A stretch of 64,000 bases of DNA from Dyella jiangningensis (lineage in GTDB: Bacteria; Pseudomonadota; Gammaproteobacteria; Xanthomonadales; Rhodanobacteraceae): positions 2,170,001 through 2,234,000 of the forward strand of contig NZ_NFZS01000001.1 of the NCBI RefSeq assembly GCF_003264855.1, read 5' to 3'. Shown one piece after another: positions 26,491 to 36,727 of the stretch (the stretch's first letter is position 1; every line of letters begins with the position of its first letter). Position numbers and translations under genes: made by a program. Under the pieces are notes generated by a model, which saw nothing but the letters and a program-made list of their open reading frames with translations, searched no databases and had not been told where the DNA came from.

Positions 26491-27105
26491 TCAGTTGCTC
26501 GCGAGCTTTGCCGCCGCGGCGATGAGAACGCCTCCGGACACGCCTTCGATGCATCGTCTGCGCCGGTCATCAAGCACCCCGGCTTTGCCGCGACCGGCGG
26601 CGACGATGATGCTGAGCGTCGTATACACCAGGGCACACAGGCCGATGAAGATCGCCGACAACAACAAGGCCTGCTCGGCTGCTGGCTGGTCGTGTCGCAT
26701 GAACTGCGGAAGGATCGCGAAATAGATCATCATTCCCTTGGGGTTGAGGGCCGCCGTGAGAAAGCCGCGGCCGAACGGATTCGCGGCGCGTTCCCTGGCG
26801 AGGCGGGTGGCCTGTGGCTTCGACGCCGACCTCAGCAGCTGGAACGCCAGGTAGCCGAGATAGGCCACGCCAGCCCATCGCAGCGACTCGAAGATCAGCG
26901 GCGATGCGGCCACCACGGCGGCCAGGCCGAAGGCCACCAGCAGCGAATGCACGATGTAGCCGGCGCACACGCCGGACGTCGCGCGCCAGCCGGCCAAGGT
27001 GCTGCCCGACATGGCCTGCGAAACGATGAAGAGCATGTCCGGACCCGGCGCGCAGATGAGCGGCAGGACCGTAATGGCGAAGAGGCTCAGGGTGTGTGTG
27101 TCCAT
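26491..27105 (-). CDS. LysE/RhtB-family amino-acid exporter
   Basis: The 204-residue inner-membrane protein has about six hydrophobic segments and the family motif CAPGPDMLFIVSQAMSGST near the N-terminus, then GRGFLTAALNPKGMMIYFAI. LysE/RhtB proteins export amino acids or homoserine lactone-like compounds. It diverges from an Lrp/AsnC regulator across 104 bp containing a perfect palindrome, the standard arrangement for autoregulated exporter control. Confidence 0.92.
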   Translation of the reverse strand: MDTHTLSLFAITVLPLICAPGPDMLFIVSQAMSGSTLAGWRATSGVCAGYIVHSLLVAFGLAAVVAASPLIFESLRWAGVAYLGYLAFQLLRSASKPQATRLARERAANPFGRGFLTAALNPKGMMIYFAILPQFMRHDQPAAEQALLLSAIFIGLCALVYTTLSIIVAAGRGKAGVLDDRRRRCIEGVSGGVLIAAAAKLASN

Positions 27106-27166
27106 GCGGACAGGCTACGCGGTTCGTCGAGGCATGAGTCGCCAAATATTCCACGTATGGCACTTA

Positions 27167-27187
27167 AATTGGCATATAATGCCAATT
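27167..27187. promoter_or_regulatory. Lrp/AsnC-type operator over the -10 box
   Basis: AATTGGCAT (27167-27175) and ATGCCAATT (27179-27187) form a perfect 9-bp inverted repeat around ATA. A consensus TATAAT (27175-27180) lies inside it, 29 bases before the regulator start codon. This fits autorepression by the Lrp-like protein and control of the divergent exporter. Confidence 0.7.
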
Positions 27188-27209
27188 ATCTTTTAAACAG
27201 TGAATTTTC

Positions 27210-27674
27210 ATGCCGGTCAAGCTCGACGCGACAGACAAGCGGATTCTGCGTGCCCTGCAGGACGACGGGCGGCTGCAGAACACCGATCTCGCACGCAAGG
27301 TGGGTTTGTCGCCGTCGCCGTGCCTCAGGCGCGTCCGCCTGCTGGAGGAGGCGGGCGTGATCGATCGCTACGTGACGATTCTCAACCCATCGATGGTCGG
27401 TGCCGGGTTGACGTTGTTCACGCGCGTCTGGCTGACGGCACAGGACGCCGAAACCATCGAGCATTTCATCGGTGCGATGAAACTGCTGCCGCAGGTGATG
27501 GAGTGCTACATCATGCTGGGCGAGAGCGATGCGCTGCTGCGCGTGGTGGTTTCCGACCTGGATGCGTACCGGCACTTCCAGTCCACGCATCTCACGCGCG
27601 CGAACGGCATCCAGAACGTGAAGACGGACATGCCGAGCCAGATCGTGAAGCAGACGTACGCGTTGCCTCTCTAG
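27210..27674 (+). CDS. Lrp/AsnC-family transcriptional regulator
   Basis: The 154-residue protein has an N-terminal HTH (LDATDKRILRALQDDGRL; KVGLSPSPCLRRVRLLEEAG) and a C-terminal RAM ligand-binding domain (MLGESDALLRVVVSDLDAY). Length is normal. It lies divergent from the LysE exporter with a palindrome covering its own -10 region, so it is expected to sense an amino acid and control both genes. Confidence 0.93.
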   Translation: MPVKLDATDKRILRALQDDGRLQNTDLARKVGLSPSPCLRRVRLLEEAGVIDRYVTILNPSMVGAGLTLFTRVWLTAQDAETIEHFIGAMKLLPQVMECYIMLGESDALLRVVVSDLDAYRHFQSTHLTRANGIQNVKTDMPSQIVKQTYALPL

Positions 27675-27910
27675 AGCGCCGTTGCGCCGGGTGATGATGG
27701 GGCGCGGCGCCAGTCGTCGCGCCAGGCCACGAAGCAGCGCTGCCCAAAAAGCCTATATACATCGGCACCCCTATCACTTAGGCCGGATGGGATTGGCGGC
27801 TGAGTCCGCATATATTTGCGCCTGTTGCCGCCCGCCCACTGGTCGTTGCGAATTCCCAAGCCTGGCGGCTTCGCTTGCCCATGCCTCGACGGACTCACGG
27901 GGAAGGGACG

Positions 27911-28894
27911 ATGACTGTCATGCTAGGACAATCATCGGCGTTCCAGCGGCTGCGTGAACAGCTTCGCCGCTACGCCGAATGCGACATCCAGGTGCTGATC
28001 GAGGGGGAGACCGGCACCGGAAAGGAACTCGCCGCGCGGGAGATCCATTACGCCAGCGCACGGAGCGGGCGTCCCTTCGTACCCGTCAATTGCGGGGCGT
28101 TGCCGGACAACCTCATCGAGAACGAACTGTTCGGCCACGAACGCGGCGCGTACACCGATGCGCGTTGCGCGCAGCCAGGCCTGATCGACCACGCGCGCGG
28201 CGGCACGCTGTTCCTCGATGAAGTGGACACCTTGTCGAGCAAGGCGCAGGTCACCTTGCTGCGCTTCCTGGAAAACAACGAGTACCGCCCGGTGGGTGGC
28301 GGCCTCGCGCGCGTGTCGAATGCGCGGGTCATCGCCGCCACCAACAGTTGCCTGGAGGAAGAAGTGGCGGCGGGCCGCTTTCGCCGTGACCTGCAATACC
28401 GGCTCAACGCCCTGAATGTACGCATGCCACCGCTTCGCGAGCGCGACGGCGACGTACCGCTGTTGGCCGAACACTTTCTGGACGTGACGGCGCGCCGGCT
28501 CGAAGGGCGCTCCAAACAGTGGAGCGGGGACGCCATGCGCATTCTTTGTGCGCATGCTTGGCCCGGCAACGTGCGCGAGCTGGAGAACGTCGTGCTTCGC
28601 GCTTACATGCAGGCCGATGGCGACGTCATCGAAGCCTTCGCAGTGGCCGAACTGGTCGACGGTGCGTCGGCGCCTGTCGGCGAGCCCGCGCATGGTGATG
28701 ACCGGTTTGGTTATCACGCGGCACGTCACCACGCGATCCACGTGTTCGAGCGCGGCTATCTGCTGGGATTGATGGAGCGCACGCAAGGCAACGTCACGGC
28801 GGCGGCACGCCTGTCCGGCACCGAGCGCCGGCAGCTTGGCAAGCTGCTCAAGAAGCACGGCATCGATACGCGTCGCTTCCGCACGCAGTCGTAG
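27911..28894 (+). CDS. Orphan sigma-54 activator (bacterial enhancer-binding protein)
   Basis: A 327-residue protein made of an AAA+ sigma-54 activation domain and a C-terminal Fis-type helix-turn-helix (about 281-325; NVTAAARLSGTERRQLGKLL). Walker A is GETGTGKE (32-39), Walker B GGTLFLDE (97-104), and the arginine-finger region RFRRDLQYRLN (156-166) is present. The N-terminus goes straight into the AAA+ domain, so there is no receiver, GAF or PAS sensor. The loop that contacts sigma-54, normally GAFTGA, reads GAYTDA (79-84). The ATG at 27911 follows AAGGGA; an AT-rich island near 27751-27817 is a likely promoter region. The gene sits directly upstream of a sigma-54 promoter and the injection-system operon, its evident target. 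Confidence 0.9.
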   Translation: MTVMLGQSSAFQRLREQLRRYAECDIQVLIEGETGTGKELAAREIHYASARSGRPFVPVNCGALPDNLIENELFGHERGAYTDARCAQPGLIDHARGGTLFLDEVDTLSSKAQVTLLRFLENNEYRPVGGGLARVSNARVIAATNSCLEEEVAAGRFRRDLQYRLNALNVRMPPLRERDGDVPLLAEHFLDVTARRLEGRSKQWSGDAMRILCAHAWPGNVRELENVVLRAYMQADGDVIEAFAVAELVDGASAPVGEPAHGDDRFGYHAARHHAIHVFERGYLLGLMERTQGNVTAAARLSGTERRQLGKLLKKHGIDTRRFRTQS

Positions 28895-28969
28895 CTTTCC
28901 CGGCATCGAATGAATGACGCGCGCGTGTCCATCGCGTGCTCAAGGGTGTGCGTGACGTGGCTGACGCCT

Positions 28970-28985
28970 GGGTGTGCCCGGACCC
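28970..28985. promoter_or_regulatory. Candidate upstream activator site 1
   Basis: GGGTG-N6-GACCC, an inverted repeat of the same design and spacing as the site at 29001-29018. The two centres are 32 bp apart, three helical turns, so two activator dimers would bind on the same face of DNA. Confidence 0.45.
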
Positions 28986-29000
28986 ATGCCGCGCACCAAA

Positions 29001-29018
29001 CGGGTCATTTCCGACCCG
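29001..29018. promoter_or_regulatory. Candidate upstream activator site 2
   Basis: CGGGTC (29001-29006) and GACCCG (29013-29018) form a perfect 6-bp inverted repeat around a 6-bp spacer, with matching AA/TT flanks one base further out. Its centre is about 48 bp upstream of the -24 element, somewhat close but acceptable for an enhancer site. The likely ligand is the Fis-type HTH of the adjacent activator. Confidence 0.5.
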
Positions 29019-29056
29019 GTTCGCCGAAGTATCGCCGCGTTGCTGCGGTTCTGCGC

Positions 29057-29072
29057 TGGCACGCGTGTTGCC
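29057..29072 (+). promoter_or_regulatory. Sigma-54 (-24/-12) promoter of the injection-system operon
   Basis: TGGCACG (29057-29063), N4, TTGCC (29068-29072): the invariant GG and GC pairs are 10 bp apart, as required. Except for the last base it matches the YTGGCACG-N4-TTGCW consensus. It lies 30 bases upstream of the first gene of the operon and downstream of an orphan sigma-54 activator gene. Transcription should begin near 29083. Confidence 0.8.
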
Positions 29073-29101
29073 AGCAGACCTCGTGCACGTGGAGGCACGG
29101 C

Positions 29102-29371
29102 ATGGGTCATCGGCGAAGTGAGGACGAATCGGGGGGGCAGGAAGTGGAGCATGCCGTGCTTGCCTATCTGCATCGCCACCCGGATGCCGCCGACACGCTC
29201 GACGGCATCGTCAGCTGGTGGCTTCCGCAGCAGCGTTATGAAACCGAGCGCGAACGCATCGAGAGCGTGCTCAGCGTGCTGGTGGAGCGGGGCGAGCTGC
29301 GCTGCGATCGCCTTCCCGATGGCGCGGTGCTCTATGCGCTGAACCGAGCCGCCAGGCCGCCTTTGCATTGA
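29102..29371 (+). CDS. Small hypothetical protein, first gene of the eCIS operon
   Basis: An 89-residue, mostly helical protein (LAYLHRHPDAADTLDGIVSW, then ERERIESVLSVLVERGELRC and a short beta end, LPDGAVLYALN). The pattern resembles a small winged helix. A strong GGAGG lies 6 bases before the ATG. It is the first frame after the sigma-54 promoter and 33 bases before the sheath gene. It may regulate the operon or be a minor particle component; the sequence does not decide. Confidence 0.75.
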   Translation: MGHRRSEDESGGQEVEHAVLAYLHRHPDAADTLDGIVSWWLPQQRYETERERIESVLSVLVERGELRCDRLPDGAVLYALNRAARPPLH

Positions 29372-29404
29372 CTGCCACACCCGGCCCTTACCGAGGAAAC
29401 ACCC

Positions 29405-31000
29405 ATGCCAGCCACACTGAGTTACCCAGGCGTCTACATCGAGGAGATTCCCAGTGGCGTCCGCACCATCACCGGCGTCGCGACCTCGATCACCGCCTTC
29501 ATCGGCCGGGCAGCGAAAGGTCCCATCGACGCCGATCCGGATGGTCCCGTGCTGGTCAACAGCTATGGCGACTACGAGCGCAATTTCGGCGCGCTCGATC
29601 CGGCTTATCCGATGGGTTATGCCGTGCGCGATTTCTATCTGAATGGCGGAGCACAGGCGATCATCGTGCGGCTGTACGAGGGCGATGCGAGCAAGGCCAA
29701 GGCCAACTTCGACATCACGAACCTGACGCTTGAGGCGGCCTCCGCGGGAACCTGGGCCAACCCGTTGCGCGTACGCATCGATACCCAGGTGTCGGATGAG
29801 GTGGCGGCGCTGTATGGGCTGACGAAAGGCGACCTGTTCAACGTGACCGTGCGCGACATGACCAGCGGCGCGCAGGAATCGTTTCTCAACGTGTCCGCCA
29901 AAGACAGTCCGCGCCGCGTGGATCGCGTGCTGAAAGCGGGGTCGTCCTTGATCCGCGTGAAGGATGGCACGCTGACGAACGCGGTGCCGGCCGCAATGAG
30001 CGATGCGCCAACCGGCAAGACGGTGTGGGACCAGGATGGCAGTTCGGTCGGCGTCAAGAACAAGGGCGTGGACAGCCCCGCACTGCAGCCCGGCACCTAT
30101 GAGGGCAACGCCGACGACAAGACCGGCATGTATGCGCTCAAGAAGGTGGACCTGTTCAACCTGCTGTGCATTCCGGCCGACACGCGCGGCGGCGACACCG
30201 ATTCTGGCGTGTATCAGCAGGCCATGGCGTTCTGCGTCGATCGGCGTGCGCTGCTGATCGTGGATGCGCCAGCGGCGTGGTCGAGCGCGAATGCGATCAC
30301 CGGCCAGAACAACAAGGCGCTGACCGACCTCAACCTCAACGGCACGGCTGCGCGCAATGCGGCGGTGTTCTTCCCGCGCGTGCTGGAATCCGATCCGGCA
30401 CGACAAGGACAGATCGACACCTTCGTGCCCTGCGGCATCATCGCGGGCGTGATGGCACGCACCGATACGCAGCGCGGCGTGTGGAAGGCGCCGGCGGGAC
30501 TGGACGCGGCACTCAATGGCATCCAGGGGCTCTCGGTGGTGCTCACGGATGGCGAGAACGGCCAGCTCAATCCCCTCGGCGTGAACTGCCTGCGCAGCTT
30601 CCCGGCCAGTGGCGCGGTGGTGTGGGGTTCGCGCACGCTGCGTGGCTCGGACCTGCTGGCGGACGACTACAAGTACATCCCGGTGCGTCGCCTCGCGCTC
30701 TACATCGAAGAGAGCCTGTTCCGCGGCACGCAGTGGGTGGTGTTCGAGCCCAACGACGATCCGCTGTGGGCACAGATACGACTCAACGTCGGCGCGTTCA
30801 TGCACAACCTGTTCCGCCAGGGCGCGTTCCAGGGCAAGACCCCGCAGGACGCGTACTTCGTCAAGTGCGACAGCGAAACCACCACGCAGAACGACATCAA
30901 CCTCGGCATCGTCAACATCGTGGTCGGTTTCGCGCCACTGAAGCCCGCCGAATTCGTGGTCATCCAGCTGCAGCAGATGGCCGGCCAGATCCAGACCTGA
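29405..31000 (+). CDS. eCIS contractile sheath protein
   Basis: The 531-residue protein begins LSYPGVYIEEIPSGVRTI and continues ATSITAFIGRAAKGP, the canonical start of phage tail-sheath proteins. It ends in the conserved C-terminal sheath domain (RRLALYIEESLFRGTQWVVF, EPNDDPLWAQIRLNVGAFM, FVKCDSETTTQNDINLG). It polymerises around the inner tube and contracts to drive it into a target. Only one sheath gene is present, whereas Afp and PVC clusters have several paralogues, so this is a compact system. Confidence 0.97.
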   Translation: MPATLSYPGVYIEEIPSGVRTITGVATSITAFIGRAAKGPIDADPDGPVLVNSYGDYERNFGALDPAYPMGYAVRDFYLNGGAQAIIVRLYEGDASKAKANFDITNLTLEAASAGTWANPLRVRIDTQVSDEVAALYGLTKGDLFNVTVRDMTSGAQESFLNVSAKDSPRRVDRVLKAGSSLIRVKDGTLTNAVPAAMSDAPTGKTVWDQDGSSVGVKNKGVDSPALQPGTYEGNADDKTGMYALKKVDLFNLLCIPADTRGGDTDSGVYQQAMAFCVDRRALLIVDAPAAWSSANAITGQNNKALTDLNLNGTAARNAAVFFPRVLESDPARQGQIDTFVPCGIIAGVMARTDTQRGVWKAPAGLDAALNGIQGLSVVLTDGENGQLNPLGVNCLRSFPASGAVVWGSRTLRGSDLLADDYKYIPVRRLALYIEESLFRGTQWVVFEPNDDPLWAQIRLNVGAFMHNLFRQGAFQGKTPQDAYFVKCDSETTTQNDINLGIVNIVVGFAPLKPAEFVVIQLQQMAGQIQT

Positions 31001-31010
31001 GGACAATGTC

Positions 31011-31538
31011 ATGGCTCAGTTCAGCGTGAACGCGCAGCGCTTCGATCCCTACAAGAACTTCAAGTTCCGGGTGAAGTGGGACGGCCGCTATGTGGCGGGT
31101 GTCAGCAAGGTATCGGGCTTGAAGCGCACGACCGAAGTGGTGAAGCACCGCGAGGGTGGCGACCCGAGCAGCAGCCGGAAGTCGCCAGGGCGCACCGAGT
31201 ACGACGCCATCACCATCGAGCGTGGCGTCACCCACGATCTGGAATTCGAAAAGTGGGCGAACAAGATCTGGAACTACGGCGCAGGGCTGGGCGCCGAAGT
31301 GTCGCTGAAGGATTTCCGCAAGGACCTGATCCTCGAGGTCTACAACGAGGCAGGCCAGCTTGCGCTGGCCTACAAGATCTACCGTTGCTGGGTGTCGGAA
31401 TACCAGGCCATGCCGGACCTGGACGCCAACGCCAACGCGGTGGCCATCCAGCACATCAAGCTGGAGAACGAGGGCTGGGAACGCGACGTCGGCGTCCAGG
31501 AGCCCACCGAACCCAGCTTCACGGTGCCCGCGGGCTGA
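31011..31538 (+). CDS. eCIS inner tube protein (T4 gp19-like)
   Basis: The 175-residue protein opens RFDPYKNFKFRVKWDGRYVA and contains GVSKVSGLKRTTEVVKHREG and FRKDLILEVYNEAGQLALAY, the gp19-like tail-tube signatures. It forms the rigid inner tube through which cargo passes. It follows the sheath stop by 10 bases. One copy only, consistent with the single sheath. Confidence 0.96.
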   Translation: MAQFSVNAQRFDPYKNFKFRVKWDGRYVAGVSKVSGLKRTTEVVKHREGGDPSSSRKSPGRTEYDAITIERGVTHDLEFEKWANKIWNYGAGLGAEVSLKDFRKDLILEVYNEAGQLALAYKIYRCWVSEYQAMPDLDANANAVAIQHIKLENEGWERDVGVQEPTEPSFTVPAG

Positions 31539-31541
31539 GCC

Positions 31542-32288
31542 ATGCGCACGCCGACGGCCAGCGAGCTGTTGAACGTGTGGGAGCGCGCACTCGATGCGCC
31601 AGCCGCGGCGCGCGGCCTGTGGATGTTGCGGTTGACGGACGAGGCGCAGGACGAGAGCGCATGGCTGGATCTTCCGCTGGGGCGGCGTGACGCCCGGCTC
31701 TTGCAGTTGCACGCCAGGTTGTTCGGTCATGCACTGCAGGGCGTGGCGACGTGCCCGGCATGCCAGTCGACGGTGGAGTTGGCGCTCGACTGTGGGGCGC
31801 TTCAGCTGAGCGCGTGGGAGCAAGCGGGGATGGTCGGGCCTGTGCTGGAGCTCCATCCGACAGGGCGGGACATGGTGATCCGCTTCCGTCCGGTGAATTG
31901 CGCCGACCTGCTGGCGCTTCAGTCGTGCCGCGATGTCGCCGAGGCACGTGAGCAGTTGCTGGCCCGTTGCGTGATCGATGTCGACGGAAAAGAGCCCGCG
32001 GATGGCGCCGATCTTCCTCTCGACGTGCAAGCCGAACTGGCAGCGGCCATGGCGGCCGCCGACCCGCAGGCGGATCTCCAGCTCGATTGTGTCTGCCCGG
32101 AGTGCGCGCATCGGTGGCAGCCGCTCTTCGACATTGCGGCCTTCCTCTGGCAGGAGCTGCATGCATGGGCGCTGCGTCTCTTGCGTGACGTCGATACCTT
32201 GGCGCGCACGTACCACTGGCGCGAGTCCGACATCCTGGCGATGAGCCCGCGCCGCCGCCAGGCTTATCTGGAGCAATGCGCGTCGTGA
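31542..32288 (+). CDS. T4-type baseplate hub assembly chaperone-like protein with zinc ribbons
   Basis: The 248-residue protein resembles the T4 gp26/gp51-type hub chaperone family often found after the tube gene in eCIS clusters. It has two CxxC pairs, TCPACQ (about residue 70) and VCPECAHRW (about 186), probably forming a metal site, and a helical end (LRDVDTLARTYHWRESDILA) typical of these proteins. It starts 3 bases after the tube stop, and its end overlaps the next gene by 13 bases. It probably helps assemble the hub and may not be in the final particle. Confidence 0.75.
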   Translation: MRTPTASELLNVWERALDAPAAARGLWMLRLTDEAQDESAWLDLPLGRRDARLLQLHARLFGHALQGVATCPACQSTVELALDCGALQLSAWEQAGMVGPVLELHPTGRDMVIRFRPVNCADLLALQSCRDVAEAREQLLARCVIDVDGKEPADGADLPLDVQAELAAAMAAADPQADLQLDCVCPECAHRWQPLFDIAAFLWQELHAWALRLLRDVDTLARTYHWRESDILAMSPRRRQAYLEQCAS

Positions 32289-32998
32289 GGGACTTTATCG
32301 ACCGGGTGGCATCACGGGCCATGGGAAGCGAGGCCATGCTCGCGCCGCGGCTGCCCTCGCTGTTCGAGCCGGCGCAGCGGGATGTGGCGATGCCGGTGAT
32401 GGAAACGCATGACACGGTGGCGGCCAAATCGGCGAACGGCTTCGCGAGCAATGAAGCGAGGCGTGCTCCAGCGGGTGAGGTGCTGCTGCGCTCCGTGCCG
32501 GACAGTACCCCGCCGCCTGTTCAACCCACGACTGTGCGTGAAGAGCTTGCGGCTCGTCATGCCGCTTCCGTTCGTCCTGCCCTGGCGCGCGGTGAAACGG
32601 AGACACACCGACAGGCAGTGCGTCCGACGAAACTGTCCGGCAACGCCGACGCTGCTCACGCAGTCGTGGAGAGCCGCGTGCGTCACGAGCACGTGCATCA
32701 GCACGTCACGCCAGCGGTACGCGACGCCGGTGACGGGGCGTTGCTTCCACCCCGGGGTGCCGTGTTTTCGGCGCAGCCGATGGGGCGCGATCGCCAGGGC
32801 GGCGAGGCAGTGCGACAGCAGACGCGCGCGGATCGCCATGCGGACGGCATGGAGCATGAGCCCGTCGTGCACGTGAGCATCGGGCGCCTCGAAGTACGAG
32901 CGGGTCCGGTGCCTGCGACGGCATCGCGCCATCAGGATGCACCTCGCCGCAACGCCTTCGATGACTACCTGCGCGAGCGCGGCAAGGCCCCGTCATGA
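32276..32998 (+). CDS. Disordered eCIS-operon protein of unknown role
   Basis: A 240-residue polar protein rich in Arg, His, Ala, Pro and Glu, with little hydrophobic core, ending in a more ordered segment (EPVVHVSIGRLEVRAGPVPA) followed by a short basic tail. Proteins with this V-H-V-S-I-G-R-L-E-V-R-A element occupy this operon position in related eCIS clusters, but no function is assigned. Overlaps its neighbours by 13 and 4 bases. It could be a scaffold or length-related factor; that is speculation. Confidence 0.7.
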   Translation: MRVVRDFIDRVASRAMGSEAMLAPRLPSLFEPAQRDVAMPVMETHDTVAAKSANGFASNEARRAPAGEVLLRSVPDSTPPPVQPTTVREELAARHAASVRPALARGETETHRQAVRPTKLSGNADAAHAVVESRVRHEHVHQHVTPAVRDAGDGALLPPRGAVFSAQPMGRDRQGGEAVRQQTRADRHADGMEHEPVVHVSIGRLEVRAGPVPATASRHQDAPRRNAFDDYLRERGKAPS

Positions 32999-34235
32999 GC
33001 AACGTACTGGCCATCGCCGCCGCCACGCGCACGCTGCGCAACCTGCTGCTGACGCAGATGCCTGCGCTGGACAACGAGCTGAGCGATCTCGAAGTGACGC
33101 TGCAGCCGCCGGATATCGCGCGCAAGGGCATCAGCAAGGCGCAGCTCAACGTCTTCCTCTACCAGGTGGTGTTCAACGCCGCGTGGCGAAACATGGACAT
33201 GCCGGGCCGCACGCGGCCGGGTGAAACCGCGCAGCCGGCGCTGGCGTTGAACCTGCATTACCTGCTGACCGCCTGGGGGCGTGGCGACACGGACAGTGAT
33301 GCCATCAGCCATCGCGTGCTGGCCGCCGCGATGAGCACGCTGCACGACCGCGCCGTGCTCGATGGCAACGACATCCGCAATGCCTTGCCCGACAACGATC
33401 TCGCCGACCAGATCGAACGGGTGCGCTTCACGCCGCTGCCGCAGAGCGTGGACGACATCTCCAAGTTGTGGACCGCCTTCCAGACCAACTACCGCGTGTC
33501 GTCCGCGTACGAGGCGACCGTGGTGCTGATCGACAGCCAGGCGCCGGCCCGAGCCAGCCTGCCGGTGCTCAAGCGCGGTGCGCAGGATCGCGGTGTGATC
33601 GACGTGCCGTCCACGGCGCCTACGTTGTCCTCGCTGGCGCTGCCACACCAGCAGTCCGCGGCGCGGCTCGGCGACGACCTGGTGCTGGGTGGCAGCCAGC
33701 TCACCGCCATGAATGCCGTGGTCCGGTTCGAAAGCCTGCGGCTGGATGCGCCCGTCGACGTGGCGCCGGTGGCGGGCGATGTGGCCGGCACGCTGCGCGT
33801 GCACCTTGCCGATCCCGTGCAGGACGCCGACGCTCCCACGCGCTGGACGCCCGGGATCTACACGCTTTCGCTGCTGGTGCAGTCGCCGGACTTGCCCGCG
33901 CTGATCAGCAACGAAATTCCGTTGGCACTGGCGCCCGTCATCACGGTGAGCCCGCTGACGGCCCCCGCAGGTACCGTCGATCTCACGGTGACGTGCATGC
34001 CGCGATTGCGCGACGGGCAGCGCGTCTTCCTCGTGTTCGGCGATCAGCTCGTGGTGCCGACGACCGTCACGCAACCAGGCGACCTGCATCAACCCAGCTC
34101 GCTTGCATTCAAGGTGGCGGGCGTCGCCAAGGGCACCTACACCGTGCGGCTTCGCGTGGATGGCGCGGACAGCATTCCGGTCGACTTCAGCGGCAGCGTG
34201 CCGGCGTTCGATGGCAACCAGCAGGTGGTGGTGTC

Positions 34236-34239
<4 letters not shown>
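32995..34239 (+). CDS. DUF4255 (Pvc16/Afp16-type) tail-terminator-like protein
   Basis: The 414-residue protein has the DUF4255 domain at residues 1 to about 185 (TRTLRNLLLTQMPALDNELS, ISKAQLNVFLYQVVFN, LALNLHYLLTAWG), then two Ig-like beta domains (from about residue 200; VDLTVTCMPRLRDGQRVFLV). DUF4255 is the N-terminal domain of Pvc16/Afp16, which cap the sheath and tube. The added Ig-like part is an extra surface. It overlaps the next gene by 4 bases (ATGA). Confidence 0.88.
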
Positions 34240-36418
<2,179 letters not shown>

Positions 36419-36422
<4 letters not shown>

Positions 36423-36727
36423 GCATCGAACTGCACATCGAGCGCCTGGTCATCGACGAGGCGGTACTCGGTGGCGAACGGGCGAGCAGCGTGCGTGTCG
36501 CACTGGAGCGTGAACTGACGCAAGCGCTGTCGCATCCGGGCGCCATCCGTGCATTGTCAGGCATGGGCTCCGTGACGTCCCTGCCGGCCTGCGGAATGCC
36601 CGATGCGAAGCATGTGGGCACCAGCCTGGGCGAACGCATTGCAGCCGCGGTGGGAAAGGGGCTTGGCGCGGGTGCCGTAGCGCCTGCGAGCGATCGAACA
36701 GCGCGACCGGGAGGACGTCATGGCTGA
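36419..36727 (+). CDS. Small conserved-looking eCIS-operon protein
   Basis: A 102-residue protein beginning MSIELHIERLVIDEAVLGGE, followed by a helix (VRVALERELTQALSH) and a Gly/Ala-rich end. Small proteins with this start follow the ATPase in related clusters. It overlaps the ATPase by 4 bases and the next gene by 8 bases, indicating coupled translation. The role is unknown. Confidence 0.75.

Noticed and set aside
27157-27173. Second sigma-54-like promoter (TGGCAC... before TTGG)
   Set aside because: The -12 GC dinucleotide is GG at the required position, and a sigma-70 TATAAT with an Lrp palindrome explains the region better.
28940-31012. 690-residue reading frame on the - strand opposite the sheath gene
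   Set aside because: It is antisense to a clearly coding sheath gene, is rich in Arg/His as expected for a shadow frame in GC-rich DNA, and has no family features.
33468-34235. Upstream extension of the ATPase gene
   Set aside because: The frame is open but overlaps the DUF4255 gene; the ATG overlapping its stop by 4 bases matches the operon pattern and the residues upstream are Arg-rich shadow sequence.
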